From NCBI RefSeq assembly GCF_002263215.1, contig NZ_NLFK01000006.1, positions 1 through 64,000 of the forward strand: DNA of 64,000 bases, read 5' to 3'. This document shows, piece after piece, positions 31,665 through 42,711 of this stretch (positions are counted from its first letter, which is position 1; every line of letters starts with the position of its first letter). The notes below the pieces were generated by a model. The model saw only the letters and a list, made by a program, of their open reading frames with translations, was not told where the DNA came from and did not search any database. This DNA comes from Actinobacillus seminis (lineage in GTDB: Bacteria > Pseudomonadota > Gammaproteobacteria > Enterobacterales > Pasteurellaceae). Both the position numbers and the translations under genes were made by a program.

Positions 31665-31804
31665 TACTGTTCACATTGTTGTGTATTGTCATTATAACGA
31701 CCACCATAATCTAAACAGTGATCTTTTGCATCAAAAATAACGAAAGTGGCAAAAATACCTAGCACCACTAAAATCAATAAAAGAAACAAGCATTTTTTCA
31801 ACAT
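31664..31804 (-). CDS. 46-residue single-helix membrane peptide, unknown function
   Basis: ATG at 31804 preceded by AGGAAAAAATA. The peptide has a basic N-terminus (MLKKC), one strong hydrophobic helix ([19 protein letters not shown], residues 6-24) and a short polar tail [20 protein letters not shown] with two Cys. The TAA shares its last base with the menC ATG, so the two genes are translationally coupled. Cys5 next to the helix could suggest lipidation, but no lipobox is convincing. I do not recognise the family. Coding is supported by the start/stop overlap, the Shine-Dalgarno and the compact membrane-peptide composition. Confidence 0.72.
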   Translation of the reverse strand: MLKKCLFLLLILVVLGIFATFVIFDAKDHCLDYGGRYNDNTQQCEQ

Positions 31805-31877
31805 TATTTTTTCCTCAAACAAGATAAAAGTGCGGTCAAATTTTCCACTATTCTTACCACACTTTTACTGATTAAAT

Positions 31878-32735
31878 TTATGGATTTCGCTTAAATTTAC
31901 TGAAGTCAGGTGCACGTTTTTCATTAAACGCATTGCGACCTTCTTGCCCTTCTTCTGTCATATAAAACAACATGGTCGCGTTACCTGCAAGCTCTTGCAG
32001 TCCCGCTTGTCCGTCGCAATCGGCATTTAACGCGGCTTTTAAGCAACGCAACGCAATCGGGCTGTTACGCAACATTTCGCGGCACCAACGCACGGTTTCT
32101 TTTTCTAAATCCGCATAAGGTACCACCGTATTGACCAAACCCATTTCCAAGGCTTCTTTGGCATTATATTGACGACACAAGAACCAAATTTCACGCGCTT
32201 TTTTCTGACCAACAATGCGCGCCATATAGCTTGCGCCCCAGCCGCCGTCAAAAGATCCCACTTTCGGACCGGTTTGCCCAAAAATCGCATTTTCCGCCGC
32301 AATGGTCAAATCACATAGCATATGCAATACATGACCGCCGCCGATAGCATATCCCGCCACCATAGCCACGACCGGTTTCGGGCAGCTACGAATATCCCGT
32401 TGGAAATCCAAAACATTTAAATGATGTACGCCGCTTTCATCTTTATAACCACCGTAATCGCCTCGCACTTTTTGGTCACCGCCGGAACAAAACGCCTTTT
32501 CCCCTTGACCGGTTAACACGATTACGCCGATTTTTTCATCAAAACGCGCATCCGAAAAAGCACGAATCATCTCTTGTACGGTTTTCGGGCGAAACGCATT
32601 GCGCACTTGTGGACGGTTAATAGTAATTTTCGCAATACCGTCGGCAGATTTATGGTACAAAATATCGCTGTAGCTCTCGCTATAATCTTGCCATTCAATC
32701 GGCGCGTAAAGTACATCATCTTTTGGATTTTGCAT
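31878..32735 (-). CDS. menB: 1,4-Dihydroxy-2-naphthoyl-CoA synthase MenB
   Basis: Crotonase-fold enzyme that closes the naphthoquinone ring in menaquinone synthesis. Signatures: [17 protein letters not shown], the oxyanion-hole segment [32 protein letters not shown], and the conserved Asp/Tyr region [14 protein letters not shown]. The frame opens at 32774, but the ATG at 32735, preceded by AAGGAA at seven bases, gives 285 residues, the E. coli length, starting [17 protein letters not shown]. Together with menC it serves anaerobic respiration, in line with ArcB and cyd elsewhere in the window. Confidence 0.95.
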   Translation of the reverse strand: MQNPKDDVLYAPIEWQDYSESYSDILYHKSADGIAKITINRPQVRNAFRPKTVQEMIRAFSDARFDEKIGVIVLTGQGEKAFCSGGDQKVRGDYGGYKDESGVHHLNVLDFQRDIRSCPKPVVAMVAGYAIGGGHVLHMLCDLTIAAENAIFGQTGPKVGSFDGGWGASYMARIVGQKKAREIWFLCRQYNAKEALEMGLVNTVVPYADLEKETVRWCREMLRNSPIALRCLKAALNADCDGQAGLQELAGNATMLFYMTEEGQEGRNAFNEKRAPDFSKFKRNP

Positions 32736-32818
32736 AGAGAATTCCTTCATCAATTTATCGCAGAAAAATTGCACTCATTATATCCCAATATAGGATTAAC
32801 GAAAAGTGCGGCGATTTT

Positions 32819-33196
32819 TTATGCTGTTTTTAACAATTGCGGTTGTTCAAGGGCTAAGGAAAATAAATTGGCGATTAAATGCGTTTGTTCGCTGAAAGGA
32901 ATATCAAGAGGTAATAGTTGCAACATTTCCTGATGGCGTGCTAAAACTTGCGGAAAAAACACCGCACTTTCCATTTCGCGGAAAATGCTATCATCCAGCG
33001 CATTGGCACAATAGCCGCGCCGAATACGTCCCAGCGCCATTGCCAGGTGAATGAATAACATTTCCATTTGCTTGGTATGTACATTGAGCTGCCATTTTTT
33101 GACAAAATGCACACGTACCAAAAGTACCCAATGGCGCACCTCCGTATCAATCAAATCTCGTTGTTCAAGAAAAAGTAAACGTTGCTGTAAACTCAT
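32819..33196 (-). CDS. Stand-alone PRD-domain protein
   Basis: 125-residue, mostly helical protein. The pattern EMLFIHLAMALGRIRRGYCAN (about 45-65) followed by FFPQVLARHQEMLQLL and FSEQTHLIANLFSLALEQ is that of a PTS regulation domain, with conserved His at about 50 and 107 of the kind phosphorylated in BglG/LevR-type regulators. There is no RNA- or DNA-binding domain, so it is not an antiterminator by itself. Family assignment is moderately sure and the role unknown. It precedes menB with 84 bases between and may be part of the same transcript. Confidence 0.65.
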   Translation of the reverse strand: MSLQQRLLFLEQRDLIDTEVRHWVLLVRVHFVKKWQLNVHTKQMEMLFIHLAMALGRIRRGYCANALDDSIFREMESAVFFPQVLARHQEMLQLLPLDIPFSEQTHLIANLFSLALEQPQLLKTA

Positions 33197-33435
33197 TATT
33201 AAGAAAAATTCCTAGGAAAATTTTGCTCAATGTACGCTAAAAATCAAAATAGAAATAGTGGCAAGATCACAAAATCGGCATCTTTTTACTTTTTTTGTAT
33301 AAAAATGAGATTTTCGCGAACAGAAACAGGATTTGTGCCGATTTAGTGTAATTTAATGTAAAACAAGTCACTCTTTCCATTGCCAATCAAACACCTAGAA
33401 AGTAAACTACTTAGCGGATTAATTTAGGGGAATTT

Positions 33436-35199
33436 ATGAAATTATTTGCCAACCGAAAGGGTGATATTTTTCGTCCGCTTTGTTATTTAGGACTTATCTA
33501 CATGAGCGTCGCCGCGAAAGCGGAATATACCGTTGATCTCAAAGTGACCGGCGTACGCGGGGAAAAAGCCATTGAAAATGTCGATATTTATACTTCAATG
33601 ATCGATAAAGAAGAAGCTGATGGATCCGAACGCTATCAGCAATTGGTGCGTGACGCCATTAATAAAGGGTTGCGGGTTTACGGTTATTATAACGCTGAAA
33701 TTAATTTCACCTTGCAACCGCGTAAAAATCAAAAACCGTTGTTGATCGCCGATGTCAAGGCGGGTAAACCTGCGTTAATTGAAGAAACGGATATTCGGAT
33801 TTTAGGGGAAGCCAAAGACGATAAAGCTTTTGATGGATTAAAGAGGAACGTCGCAAAAAAAGGCGATATGATGTATCACTCGGTTTATGAGGATTACAAA
33901 AGTAGCCTGCAGAAATTAGCGACTAGACGCGGTTATTTTGATGCGGAATTCGACCTCTCTCGTTTGGAAGTGCTTCCCTCAAGCAATCAAGCTTGGTGGC
34001 GCATTGTGTTTGACAGTAAAACACGCTATCGATTTGGTAAAATTACGCTTGCCCACAGTCAAATTCGCGAAGATTATTTACGCAATATTATGCAAATCAA
34101 AGAAGGCGATTATTATCTGATCAATGATCTTTCTAAACTCACCAACAGTTACAACGCTTCCGGCTGGTTTAGCTCCGTCTTATTGCAGCCGACATTACAC
34201 GAAGATCAAAAAACTGTGGATATTAATGTAATTACCTATCCGCGAAAAAAAAATGCCATGGATGTTGGGATTGGCTACTCAACAGATGTTGGCCCACGTT
34301 TCCAGTTCAGCTGGGTTAAGCCTTGGGTTAATAGTCGAGGTCACAGTTTTCATTCCAATTTATACCTTTCATCATCAAAGCAAACCGTTGAAACGACCTA
34401 CAAAATGCCGTTATTAAAAAATCCGCTTAATTATTATTATGAATTTTCAGCCGGTGCAGAAAATGAACATGACAACAGTCTAGATACCGATACTGCTTCT
34501 GTAACCTTTGCGGCGTTGCGTTACTGGAATCGAATTACCGGATGGCAAAACTCCTTAGGTTTGCGGGTACGTTATGATGCTTTTACGCAAGGAAGCATGT
34601 CGGATAGAACATTGTTAGTTTATCCGACAGTCTCTGCCGGTCGTACTCGCATAAAAGACGGATTATTTGCCACTTGGGGCGATTCGCAACGCTTGACCGT
34701 TGACGTGGGGCAGCGCGGGCTACTTTCTGATGTGAGCTTCATTAAAATTCAGGCATCAAGCACTTGGGTTCGCACTTTCGCTGAAAATCACCGTTTTTTA
34801 CTGCGCGCAGAATTAGGCTGGTTGCATACCAATGATATTCAACGCATTCCCCCGGCCTTGCGCTTTTTCGCCGGAGGAGATCGCAGCGTGCGCGGGTATG
34901 GGTATAAAAAAATCTCGCCGAAAGACGAGAATGGAAAATATATCGGCGCCTCCCGTTTAGCTACCGGTACCTTTGAGTATCAGTATCAAGTGTATCCGGA
35001 TTGGTGGTTGGCGACCTTTGCCGACAGCGGACTTGCCGCTGAATCCTATAACACGTCAGAATTACGTTATGGCGCCGGCGTCGGCGTACGTTGGGCATCT
35101 CCTATCGGCGCTATCAAATTTGATATTGCCTCGCCGATACGAGATAAAGACGACAGTAAAAATATACAATTCTACATTGGGTTAGGTTCCGATCTCTAA
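33436..35199 (+). CDS. tamA: Translocation and assembly module subunit TamA
   Basis: Omp85-family outer-membrane protein that works with TamB in inserting outer-membrane proteins or transporting phospholipid. A signal peptide (cleavage near AAKAEY, about residue 31) precedes three POTRA domains (about 32-265) and a 16-strand beta-barrel (about 270-587). The lid-loop motif of Omp85 proteins is visible as [19 protein letters not shown] (about 480-500). Length 587 matches family. tamB starts 13 bases later. About 240 bases upstream hold no gene. Confidence 0.94.
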   Translation: MKLFANRKGDIFRPLCYLGLIYMSVAAKAEYTVDLKVTGVRGEKAIENVDIYTSMIDKEEADGSERYQQLVRDAINKGLRVYGYYNAEINFTLQPRKNQKPLLIADVKAGKPALIEETDIRILGEAKDDKAFDGLKRNVAKKGDMMYHSVYEDYKSSLQKLATRRGYFDAEFDLSRLEVLPSSNQAWWRIVFDSKTRYRFGKITLAHSQIREDYLRNIMQIKEGDYYLINDLSKLTNSYNASGWFSSVLLQPTLHEDQKTVDINVITYPRKKNAMDVGIGYSTDVGPRFQFSWVKPWVNSRGHSFHSNLYLSSSKQTVETTYKMPLLKNPLNYYYEFSAGAENEHDNSLDTDTASVTFAALRYWNRITGWQNSLGLRVRYDAFTQGSMSDRTLLVYPTVSAGRTRIKDGLFATWGDSQRLTVDVGQRGLLSDVSFIKIQASSTWVRTFAENHRFLLRAELGWLHTNDIQRIPPALRFFAGGDRSVRGYGYKKISPKDENGKYIGASRLATGTFEYQYQVYPDWWLATFADSGLAAESYNTSELRYGAGVGVRWASPIGAIKFDIASPIRDKDDSKNIQFYIGLGSDL

Positions 35200-35212
35200 C
35201 ACAGGGTAAAGT

Positions 35213-38200
35213 ATGATTGAACAAAAAAAACAAGATCTACAGCATGATGAAGTGGCAAAAAATGAAGTAATTTCGCCCAATACACCGCAGAAGAAAAAGA
35301 AAATCTGTCGCAAAATCGCTTGTGCACTAAGTGCGGTCGTTATTTTGCCAATTTTTGCCTTACTTGGCGCCTTGGCAACCGACAGCGGTCAACGAGGGTT
35401 ACTTCAATTAACCGATAATTTGCTCGACTCGCTCGCCATTGAGCAAATCGAAGGCGGATTGCAAAACGGACTCATTTTACGCAACGTGCGTTACCGGTCG
35501 CTCGGCGTAGATACACACATTGAACAAGTGCGTTTGCAATTGGATTTTAGCTGTCTGCTACAAGCTCAAATTTGTCTGCGTGATTTGCGTGTACAACAAC
35601 CGTTAATCCAAATTGATAGCACTAAATTGCCGTCTTTGGAAGCAAAGCCAAAAGATAATTCGCCGCTGCAACCGATTTATTTGCCGATTTCCGTTGTCGC
35701 TGATCAGATTGCTATCGATCAACTGACTTTAAAAATTGATCAAAATCGCTTAGAGCTCGCGCAATTTTCTACCGCACTTTCTTTAGATAATGCAAAAGGC
35801 CTGGTCATTTCGCCAACGCAAATTAACGATCTGCGCTTTATCACGCAAGTTGTTCAAAGTGCAAGCGAGATCAAACAGCAAAAAGAAGCAAAAGAACAAA
35901 TAGAAAAAGCGGCGCAATCAATAGATTGGCAAGCGCTGGAGAAAAAATTAACGCCGGCGCTGCTCGGCGATATTGCGCAAATTAATTTGCCTTTTGCATT
36001 AAATTTGCAAGATCTCCATGGAAAAAATTGGCAATATCAACAAGTTGATCAAAATGAAAATGTGCAGCAAGCGGTGGATATTCTCCATTGGCAAGTTCAA
36101 GTACAGGCGCAAGATCATCTTGTACAATTGCACAAGTTACAACTGGAAAGCTCCTTAGGCAATCTGCAAGGAAAAGGACTATTACAACTTAATGGCGAAT
36201 TTCCATTAGATTTTCAATTACAAAGTGCGGTCAAAAAAATCAGCGAAAATGAGCACGTATTGTTGCCGGATACGCAGATTGATTTGAGATTAAATGGAAA
36301 TTTGAAAAAACAGACCGCACTTTCCATCCAAGCAGAAGGCGGCATACAAGCACGATTGAAGGCGGAAGTTCAACTAAACCAAGCAAAAATGCCATTTCAT
36401 CTCACCTTGCACAGTGATAAATTACAATATCCCTTTGCGACGAAAAACGCAGATGCCATGCACATTTCCAAACTGGATTTAGCCATTGAAGGAAATTTAT
36501 TGGATTATCATGTCCAACTCAAAGGACGCGCACAAGGCATGGGGATCCCCAAAAGTGATGTGGATGTAATTCTACAGGGCGGCTTGTCATATGCCAATAT
36601 TGAAAAATTACAACTCAATACCTTAAAAGGCAGTGTGTTATTAAGCGGTAAAGCGGATTGGCAATCGGGTGTGAAATGGCAAACCGTTCTGGATTTGTCG
36701 CAATTAAATTTAGGCGGTTATTTCGCGCAATTTCCGGCAGTGTTATCCGGTAAAATCCGTTCGGATGGCGAAGTTCAAGGACAAAATTGGTTAGTCAATG
36801 TACCGGAATTAGCGTTGCAAGGTACTCTGTCTCGGCATCCGCTCAACCTGACCGGCAGCTTCACTGTTGCCAAAGAAAAAGGGTTATCGATCCCGTATCT
36901 GCATTTGACTTATGGCGAAAATAAAATTACCGCCCAAGGCGAATTAGGCGAAAAATCTGATTTTAATTTGGTTATTCAAGCACCGAATTTACGCGGATTA
37001 TTGCCAAATTTAAACGCGGCACTTAAGGGCAACGTGGCACTTTCCGGCAAAATCACCGAACCAAATTTAAATGTGGATTTGAGCGGGCGAAATATCCAAT
37101 TTAATGATATACGTCTGGCAACGTTATCTTTGCAAGGACAAGTGACATCCGAAAAGCTTATCAAGGGTAATTTGGATTTGGGCGTTGGTGGGGTGGTGTA
37201 TAACGAAGTTAATATTCGCAATGCCATGTTAACCTTAAGCGGGGATGAAAAAAATCATCATCTGCAATTGCAATCGCAAGGCAAGCCACTGGCGCTGGAT
37301 TTAAATTTGTCCGGAAATTTTGACCGCATTTCGCAGCAATGGAAAGGCGTGTTAAGCCAAGTGAATATCAGCTCGCCGGTCGGCGCATGGCGGAATAATC
37401 AAAATGTCAACCTGGATTATGACAATAAACAAACTGTCGCCGGAATTTCTGCGCATTGTTGGATGAATAGCGGTGTGGAGTTGTGTTTCCCACAATACTT
37501 TAAAGCCGGTAAAAACGGGAATATACCATTTGAAATTAAAAAACTTGATTTAGCACTCATCAATCATTACTTGGAAAAAGTGTTATTCAAAGGGCAGTTG
37601 CAAAGTAAAGGGAATGTAGAATGGTTTGTCGATAAACCGTTGAAATTCGCTTTGCAGATTAATGGGAATGCCCTATCGGTCAACCAACCGATTGACTATC
37701 GAACTTTCAAATTGGATATTCCGAAATTAACTTTCAATGCGGATTTACAAGATAATAATTTAGCGTTGAAATCAACGATTAATATTCAAAATCAAGGGAA
37801 AATCAATACAGACATTCGCATTCAAGATTTAGCTAAAGCGCGTCAATTGGGTGGAACGTTGAATATTCAAAATGTGAATTTAAATTTGGTTAATCAATTG
37901 CTGTCTCGCGGTGAAAATGTTGTGGGTGATGTCAATGCGCGTTTGAGCTTCGGTGGAAATTTAAATGCGCCATTATTGACGGGTTCATTTGTAGCTAACC
38001 GGTTGAAAGCCCAAATGAATGCTTTGCCTTTTGATATTAACGATGGCCGGCTTAGTTTACAATTCCAAGGCAATCGTTCTACGCTGCAAGGCTATATTCA
38101 AACTGACGACAGTCGTCTTAATGTGGACGGTAATGCCGATTGGCGAAGCTTAGAGCGCTGGAATACTCGTCTTCGCGTGCAGGCGGATCGCTTTAATGTT

Positions 38201-39154
38201 AGCATTCCGTCAATGGCAAAATTAAAAATCAGTCCGGATATTGAAATTACTGCCGCTCCAAAATTATTGGAATTATCGGGAAATATTGATATTCCGTGGG
38301 CAAGAATTGCGATCGAAAGTTTGCCTGACAGTGCGGTGTCCGTTAGCTCGGATGAGGTCATTTTGGATCAAAAACCAACGTTAAAGCAGCAATTGGCACA
38401 AAAACAACCCATGCCTGCAAAAACCAAAAGTGGAATGGAAATTCGCTCTGATCTGAAAATTAAAATTGGTAATGACGTTAGATTAAATGCCTATGGATTA
38501 CAAACCGGATTACACGGATTATTGTCGGTTCGACAAGATCGCAGTCAATTGGGATTATATGGACAGATTAATTTAAATGAGGGGCGTTACGCTGCATTCG
38601 GGCAAGATCTATTAATCCGCAAAGGACAAATTAGCTTCTCCGGATTGCCATCACAACCCATGTTGGAAATTGAAGCAATTCGCAATCCGGATGCAATGGA
38701 AGATAGCAATGTCACCGCCGGGGTGAACGTTGTAGGTATTGCAGACAGCCCTGAAGTTACAGTTTTCTCCCAGCCAAGTTTACCACAAGATCAAGCCTTA
38801 GCTTATTTATTAACCGGACGCTCACTGGAAAAGAGCGACGAAGCCGGCTCCGGCAGCGCAGTTGGTACCGCTTTATTGGGTATGGGATTGGCAAAAAGCG
38901 GAAAAGTGATCGGTGGTATTGGAAAAACTTTTGGTATTAGAGATCTCAATATCGGAACGCAAGGTGTTGGGGATAGCTCACAAGTGGTGGTAAGTGGCAA
39001 TATTACGCCGCGTCTGCAAGTTAAATACGGCGTTGGCTTATTTGACGGGCTGGCTGAATTTACCGTTCGCTATAAATTATTACCGCAACTTTATGTACAA
39101 TCTGTATCAGGGGTAAATCAGGCATTTGATCTCCTGTATCGATTTGAATTTTAG
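35213..39154 (+). CDS. tamB: Translocation and assembly module subunit TamB
   Basis: Giant periplasm-spanning protein anchored in the inner membrane by one N-terminal helix (about residues 38-58, SAVVILPIFALLGALAT). A long repetitive beta-helical groove, rich in Leu/Gln/Asn (about 70-1080), is followed by the conserved C-terminal DUF490/TamB domain (LNEGRYAAFGQDLLIRKGQI, AYLLTGRSLEKSDE, GVGLFDGLAEFTVRYKLLP) that contacts TamA. It ends in YRFEF. 1313 residues is typical. It overlaps nothing but is followed at once by ppx, with AGGAAC overlapping its stop region. Confidence 0.95.
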   Translation: MIEQKKQDLQHDEVAKNEVISPNTPQKKKKICRKIACALSAVVILPIFALLGALATDSGQRGLLQLTDNLLDSLAIEQIEGGLQNGLILRNVRYRSLGVDTHIEQVRLQLDFSCLLQAQICLRDLRVQQPLIQIDSTKLPSLEAKPKDNSPLQPIYLPISVVADQIAIDQLTLKIDQNRLELAQFSTALSLDNAKGLVISPTQINDLRFITQVVQSASEIKQQKEAKEQIEKAAQSIDWQALEKKLTPALLGDIAQINLPFALNLQDLHGKNWQYQQVDQNENVQQAVDILHWQVQVQAQDHLVQLHKLQLESSLGNLQGKGLLQLNGEFPLDFQLQSAVKKISENEHVLLPDTQIDLRLNGNLKKQTALSIQAEGGIQARLKAEVQLNQAKMPFHLTLHSDKLQYPFATKNADAMHISKLDLAIEGNLLDYHVQLKGRAQGMGIPKSDVDVILQGGLSYANIEKLQLNTLKGSVLLSGKADWQSGVKWQTVLDLSQLNLGGYFAQFPAVLSGKIRSDGEVQGQNWLVNVPELALQGTLSRHPLNLTGSFTVAKEKGLSIPYLHLTYGENKITAQGELGEKSDFNLVIQAPNLRGLLPNLNAALKGNVALSGKITEPNLNVDLSGRNIQFNDIRLATLSLQGQVTSEKLIKGNLDLGVGGVVYNEVNIRNAMLTLSGDEKNHHLQLQSQGKPLALDLNLSGNFDRISQQWKGVLSQVNISSPVGAWRNNQNVNLDYDNKQTVAGISAHCWMNSGVELCFPQYFKAGKNGNIPFEIKKLDLALINHYLEKVLFKGQLQSKGNVEWFVDKPLKFALQINGNALSVNQPIDYRTFKLDIPKLTFNADLQDNNLALKSTINIQNQGKINTDIRIQDLAKARQLGGTLNIQNVNLNLVNQLLSRGENVVGDVNARLSFGGNLNAPLLTGSFVANRLKAQMNALPFDINDGRLSLQFQGNRSTLQGYIQTDDSRLNVDGNADWRSLERWNTRLRVQADRFNVSIPSMAKLKISPDIEITAAPKLLELSGNIDIPWARIAIESLPDSAVSVSSDEVILDQKPTLKQQLAQKQPMPAKTKSGMEIRSDLKIKIGNDVRLNAYGLQTGLHGLLSVRQDRSQLGLYGQINLNEGRYAAFGQDLLIRKGQISFSGLPSQPMLEIEAIRNPDAMEDSNVTAGVNVVGIADSPEVTVFSQPSLPQDQALAYLLTGRSLEKSDEAGSGSAVGTALLGMGLAKSGKVIGGIGKTFGIRDLNIGTQGVGDSSQVVVSGNITPRLQVKYGVGLFDGLAEFTVRYKLLPQLYVQSVSGVNQAFDLLYRFEF

Positions 39155-39161
39155 GAACGCT

Positions 39162-40709
39162 ATGCACTACGAAAATTTAACGGAAAAAGTGACCGCACTT
39201 GATGAAAAGCGTCACAATGTGAGAGAAATTGCTGCTATTGATTTAGGATCCAATAGCTTTCATATGATCATTGCCCGTATTGTTAACGGTTCAATTCAAG
39301 TCTTATCTCGCTTAAAGCAGAAAGTAAAATTAGCCGAGGGATTGGATGAAAATAAGGTCTTAAGCCAAGAGGCAATTGCTCGAGGTATCAACTGCCTCGC
39401 CTTATTTGCCGAACGGTTACAGGGTTTTGATCCAAATAATGTGAATGTAGTCGGGACTTATACCTTGCGAACTGCGGTTAATAATATCGAATTTTTACGT
39501 CAAGCCAAAGCAGTATTTCCTTATCCGATTAATATCATCACCGGTGAAATGGAAGCTAAAACGATTTATGCTGGTGTATCGCACACCCAACCGGAAGTCG
39601 GGCGCAAATTGGTGATTGATATCGGTGGAGGGTCAACCGAAATGATCATTGGTGATGATTTTGTCCCATTAATCGCAAAAAGTCGCCATATGGGTTGTGT
39701 CAGTTTTGGCGCCCAATTTTTCCCGAAAGGGAAAATTTCACGAGAAAATTTCGAGCGCGCGAAGCAAAGTGCATTAAATAAAATTGAAGATTTGGAATTT
39801 GAATATCGCAGTCTCGGCTGGACATCCGTGTTAGGTTCTTCCGGTACCATTAAAACTATTGCACAGGTCATTAGTATCATTATCGCACCGAATGGTATCA
39901 TTACGCCGGGACGCCTTGATCAATTAATAAAACAAACACTCAACGCCTCACATTACAATCAATTGAGAATACCGGGTTTAAATAATGATCGCGTAGATGT
40001 TTTTGTGCCGGGATTGGCAATTTTAAGCGCTATTTTTGATATTTTTAAGATCAAGCAAATGCGTTATTCCGACGGAGCGTTACGCGAAGGCGTTATGTAC
40101 GGATTAGAAAAAAATTTCCAAGTACAAAATATACGTCAGCGTACTGCAGTGGCATTAGCGACGCAATTTAATTTAGATTTACCGCAATCGGATCGCGTCT
40201 ATCAAAGCGCACGCTTGCTTGCCGGACAATATCAAAATTGGAAAAATTCACGCATAGCGCAAGAAATGAAAGATATTCTCCTTTGGGCGGCAAGATTGCA
40301 TGAAGTAGGCATTGTGATCAATCATAAAGGCATGCAAAAACATTCTGCTTATATTCTACAAAATATGGAACTGCCGGGGTTTGACAAAGAGCAGCAACGT
40401 TTGCTTGCCACTATTGTTCGCTACCAAATTAACCAGTTTAAACTGACAGATCTGGCGAAATTTACTCGCTATGCCGAATCAGATGTGATGGTGATTATTG
40501 GCCTACTAAGATTCGCTATTTTGCTTAATCGCTCACGCCAAGCTACAGAAGTGACCCATAACATGATCTTAGAAGTGGATAATACTGCCAATTTATGGCA
40601 TTTACAATTTGAAGCGGGGTATCTTGAGCGCAATCCGTTAATACAAAATGACTTAACGACGGAAAGTCAGATCTTAGACGAGCTGGGTATTCAATTGACA
40701 TTCAAATAA
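39162..40709 (+). CDS. ppx: Exopolyphosphatase / guanosine pentaphosphatase family
   Basis: Actin-like ATPase-fold phosphatase acting on polyphosphate and possibly pppGpp. Two phosphate-binding segments are clear: AAIDLGSNSFHMIIARI (about 24-40) and VIDIGGGSTEMIIG (about 147-160). GSSGTIKTIAQ follows, and the C-terminal half holds an HD-like domain (ARLHEVGIVINHKGMQKHS, about 380-400). ppx and gppA cannot be separated from sequence alone; length (515) favours ppx. The frame begins at 39126 inside tamB, but the ATG at 39162, after TTAGGAACGCT, is the start. Confidence 0.88.
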   Translation: MHYENLTEKVTALDEKRHNVREIAAIDLGSNSFHMIIARIVNGSIQVLSRLKQKVKLAEGLDENKVLSQEAIARGINCLALFAERLQGFDPNNVNVVGTYTLRTAVNNIEFLRQAKAVFPYPINIITGEMEAKTIYAGVSHTQPEVGRKLVIDIGGGSTEMIIGDDFVPLIAKSRHMGCVSFGAQFFPKGKISRENFERAKQSALNKIEDLEFEYRSLGWTSVLGSSGTIKTIAQVISIIIAPNGIITPGRLDQLIKQTLNASHYNQLRIPGLNNDRVDVFVPGLAILSAIFDIFKIKQMRYSDGALREGVMYGLEKNFQVQNIRQRTAVALATQFNLDLPQSDRVYQSARLLAGQYQNWKNSRIAQEMKDILLWAARLHEVGIVINHKGMQKHSAYILQNMELPGFDKEQQRLLATIVRYQINQFKLTDLAKFTRYAESDVMVIIGLLRFAILLNRSRQATEVTHNMILEVDNTANLWHLQFEAGYLERNPLIQNDLTTESQILDELGIQLTFK

Positions 40710-40731
40710 TGCTATATAAAAACAATCAAAC

Positions 40732-40762
40732 AAAAAGCGGGTTATCATCAACCCGCTTTTTT
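40732..40762. terminator. Bidirectional terminator between ppx and tsf
   Basis: AAAAAGCGGGTT pairs with AACCCGCTTTTTT (stem 37-43 / 50-56 of the 40700s) with A and T runs outside, so it can stop transcription from both convergent genes. Confidence 0.92.
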
Positions 40763-40782
40763 ATGCTTATGCAAAGCAAAAA

Positions 40783-41634
40783 TTATGCGTTTCCGCCAGT
40801 AATTTTTGCTACTTCTGCCGCAAAATCTTCTTCTACTTTCTCAATACCTTCGCCCACTTCTAAACGGATAAAGTTAGATACAGAGGAACTCACTGATTTT
40901 AAGTAATCGCCTACAGATTGAGAAGGATCCATAACAAATGGCTGACCTGTTAATGATACTTCGCCGGTGAATTTTTTCATGCGACCTTCAACCATTTTTT
41001 CTGCGATTTCACGTGGTTTACCGGATTGCATGGCGATATCTACTTGGATATTACGCTCATGTTCAACCACATCAGCCGGCACATCACTTGGATTAACATA
41101 TTCAGGGCGGCTTGCAGCCACGTGCATTGCCACTTTTTTCAACTCATCAGCAGAACCTTCACCGGCAACTAATACACCGATTTTCGCACCGTGTAAGTAT
41201 TGTGCAATCACTTGACCATCTAAATATTGAACACGACGAATTGTCATGTTTTCGCCGATTTTTGCTACTAATGCCGCACGTTGTTCTTCAAATTGTGCTT
41301 GTAACGCTTCAATGCTTGTATCTTTGTTAGCAACCGCATAGTCGGCAATTTCATTTGCCAAGCCCAAGAAGCCGGCATCTTTTGCTACGAAGTCTGTTTC
41401 ACAGTTCATTTCAACCAACACACCGAAACCATCTGCAAGACGCGCTAAAATTACGCCTTCCGCTGCGATACGACCTGCTTTTTTCGCTGCTTTTGCTTGA
41501 CCTGATTTACGCATATTATCGATCGCTAATTCAATATCACCATTAGCTTCTACTAAGGCTTTTTTACATTCCATCATACCGGCGCCGGTACGTTCACGAA
41601 GTTCTTTAACTAATGCTGCTGTAATTTCAGCCAT
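40783..41634 (-). CDS. tsf: Elongation factor Ts
   Basis: Nucleotide exchange factor for EF-Tu. The N-terminal UBA-like domain ends in the signature [20 protein letters not shown] (about 12-31), and the core has [19 protein letters not shown]-type Tu-contact helices. The ATG at 41634 ([14 protein letters not shown]) gives 283 residues, the H. influenzae length; the frame itself opens 18 bases earlier. It follows rpsB, separated by a terminator-like hairpin, as in most bacteria. Confidence 0.96.
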   Translation of the reverse strand: MAEITAALVKELRERTGAGMMECKKALVEANGDIELAIDNMRKSGQAKAAKKAGRIAAEGVILARLADGFGVLVEMNCETDFVAKDAGFLGLANEIADYAVANKDTSIEALQAQFEEQRAALVAKIGENMTIRRVQYLDGQVIAQYLHGAKIGVLVAGEGSADELKKVAMHVAASRPEYVNPSDVPADVVEHERNIQVDIAMQSGKPREIAEKMVEGRMKKFTGEVSLTGQPFVMDPSQSVGDYLKSVSSSVSNFIRLEVGEGIEKVEEDFAAEVAKITGGNA

Positions 41635-41665
41635 TTTAAAATCCTCTATCACGCTATTGAGTTTA

Positions 41666-41691
41666 AAGTGCGGTCATTATTACCGCACTTT
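41666..41691. repeat. Inverted uptake-signal pair in the rpsB-tsf spacer
   Basis: AAGTGCGGT (41666-41674) and ACCGCACTT (41682-41690) face each other across seven bases, just downstream of the rpsB terminator hairpin and upstream of the tsf start. Confidence 0.8.
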
Positions 41692-41694
41692 TAA

Positions 41695-41727
41695 TGAAAA
41701 AAGCAGGGAGCCATCAAGCCCCCTGCT
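41695..41727 (-). terminator. Intergenic terminator/attenuator between rpsB and tsf
   Basis: On the minus strand AGCAGGG... pairs with ...CCCTGCT (41721-41727 with 41702-41708) followed by six T. Since tsf lies beyond it in the same operon, partial read-through is expected, setting a lower level of EF-Ts than S2. Confidence 0.8.
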
Positions 41728-41787
41728 AACCAATTAATCATTGTGATTAATAAGGGCTTACGCCACTCACCGTCTAAGACAACCGAA

Positions 41788-42519
41788 TTACTCAGCGACA
41801 GCCGCTTCAGCTTCGAAACTTTCTTCAGTAATGGTTTCTTGTTGACGACCTTCTTTCACTGCTACTGCTGCGGCAGAAAGGTACAACTGAATTGCACGAG
41901 TCGCATCATCGTTACCCGGGATAACGAAATCTACGCCATCCGGAGTAGAGTTGGTATCAACTATAGCAAATACCGGAATTCCTAAGTTATTTGCTTCTTT
42001 AATAGCGATATGTTCGTGATCTGCACCGATAACGAAGATCGCATCCGGAAGACCTGCCATATCTTTAATACCGCCAAGACTTAACTCAAGTTTTTCCATC
42101 TCACGCGTACGCATTAACGCTTCTTTTTTCGTTAATTTGTCGAAAGTACCGTCTTGAGATTGTGTTTCTAAATCTTTTAAGCGTTTGATTGATTGACGAA
42201 CTGTTTTCCAGTTAGTCAACATACCACCTAACCAACGGTGGTTGACATAATATTGTTGACAGTCTAATGCTGCTGCTTTAACTGCTTCAGTTGCGGCACG
42301 TTTTGTACCAACAAACAAGATTTTACCGTTGTTGCTTGCAATGCGAGTTAATTCTGCTAATGCTTCATTAAACATTGGAACGGTTTTTTCGAGGTTGATG
42401 ATATGCACACCATTACGAGGTCCGAAAATGAAAGGTTTCATTTTTGGATTCCAATAACGAGTTTGGTGACCGAAATGAACGCCTGCTTGAAGCATATCGC
42501 GCATTGAAACTTGTGCCAT
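41788..42519 (-). CDS. rpsB: 30S ribosomal protein S2
   Basis: Small-subunit protein near the 3' domain of 16S rRNA. Signatures: [22 protein letters not shown] at the N-terminus and [40 protein letters not shown] in the core. The frame opens at 42582, but the ATG at 42519, preceded by AAAAGGAA, gives [10 protein letters not shown] and 243 residues. A structured leader lies upstream. Confidence 0.97.
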   Translation of the reverse strand: MAQVSMRDMLQAGVHFGHQTRYWNPKMKPFIFGPRNGVHIINLEKTVPMFNEALAELTRIASNNGKILFVGTKRAATEAVKAAALDCQQYYVNHRWLGGMLTNWKTVRQSIKRLKDLETQSQDGTFDKLTKKEALMRTREMEKLELSLGGIKDMAGLPDAIFVIGADHEHIAIKEANNLGIPVFAIVDTNSTPDGVDFVIPGNDDATRAIQLYLSAAAVAVKEGRQQETITEESFEAEAAVAE

Positions 42520-42529
42520 AATATTTTTT

Positions 42530-42600
42530 CCTTTTGTTTGGGGTTTAGCCTCCACATACCAAGTAAATCGACCGTTTGGCACCCCGATTTACCCGAGCGA
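42530..42600 (-). promoter_or_regulatory. rpsB leader hairpin, likely S2 autoregulatory site
   Basis: Within the 80 bases before the rpsB start, GTAAATCG and CGATTTAC (42563-42570 / 42585-42592) form a perfect 8-base stem, with purine-rich GGAGGC nearby. rpsB leaders are known to mediate feedback by S2; identity with that element is inferred from position. Confidence 0.55.
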
Positions 42601-42711
42601 TATGTGTGTGATTTAAAATAAATTCGATATCTTTGAAAAATTAAAATATCGGCGTGCTTTATATCATAAAGTGCGGTCAAAAACCAGAAAATTTTCTCAA
42701 TCTGTAAAAAT

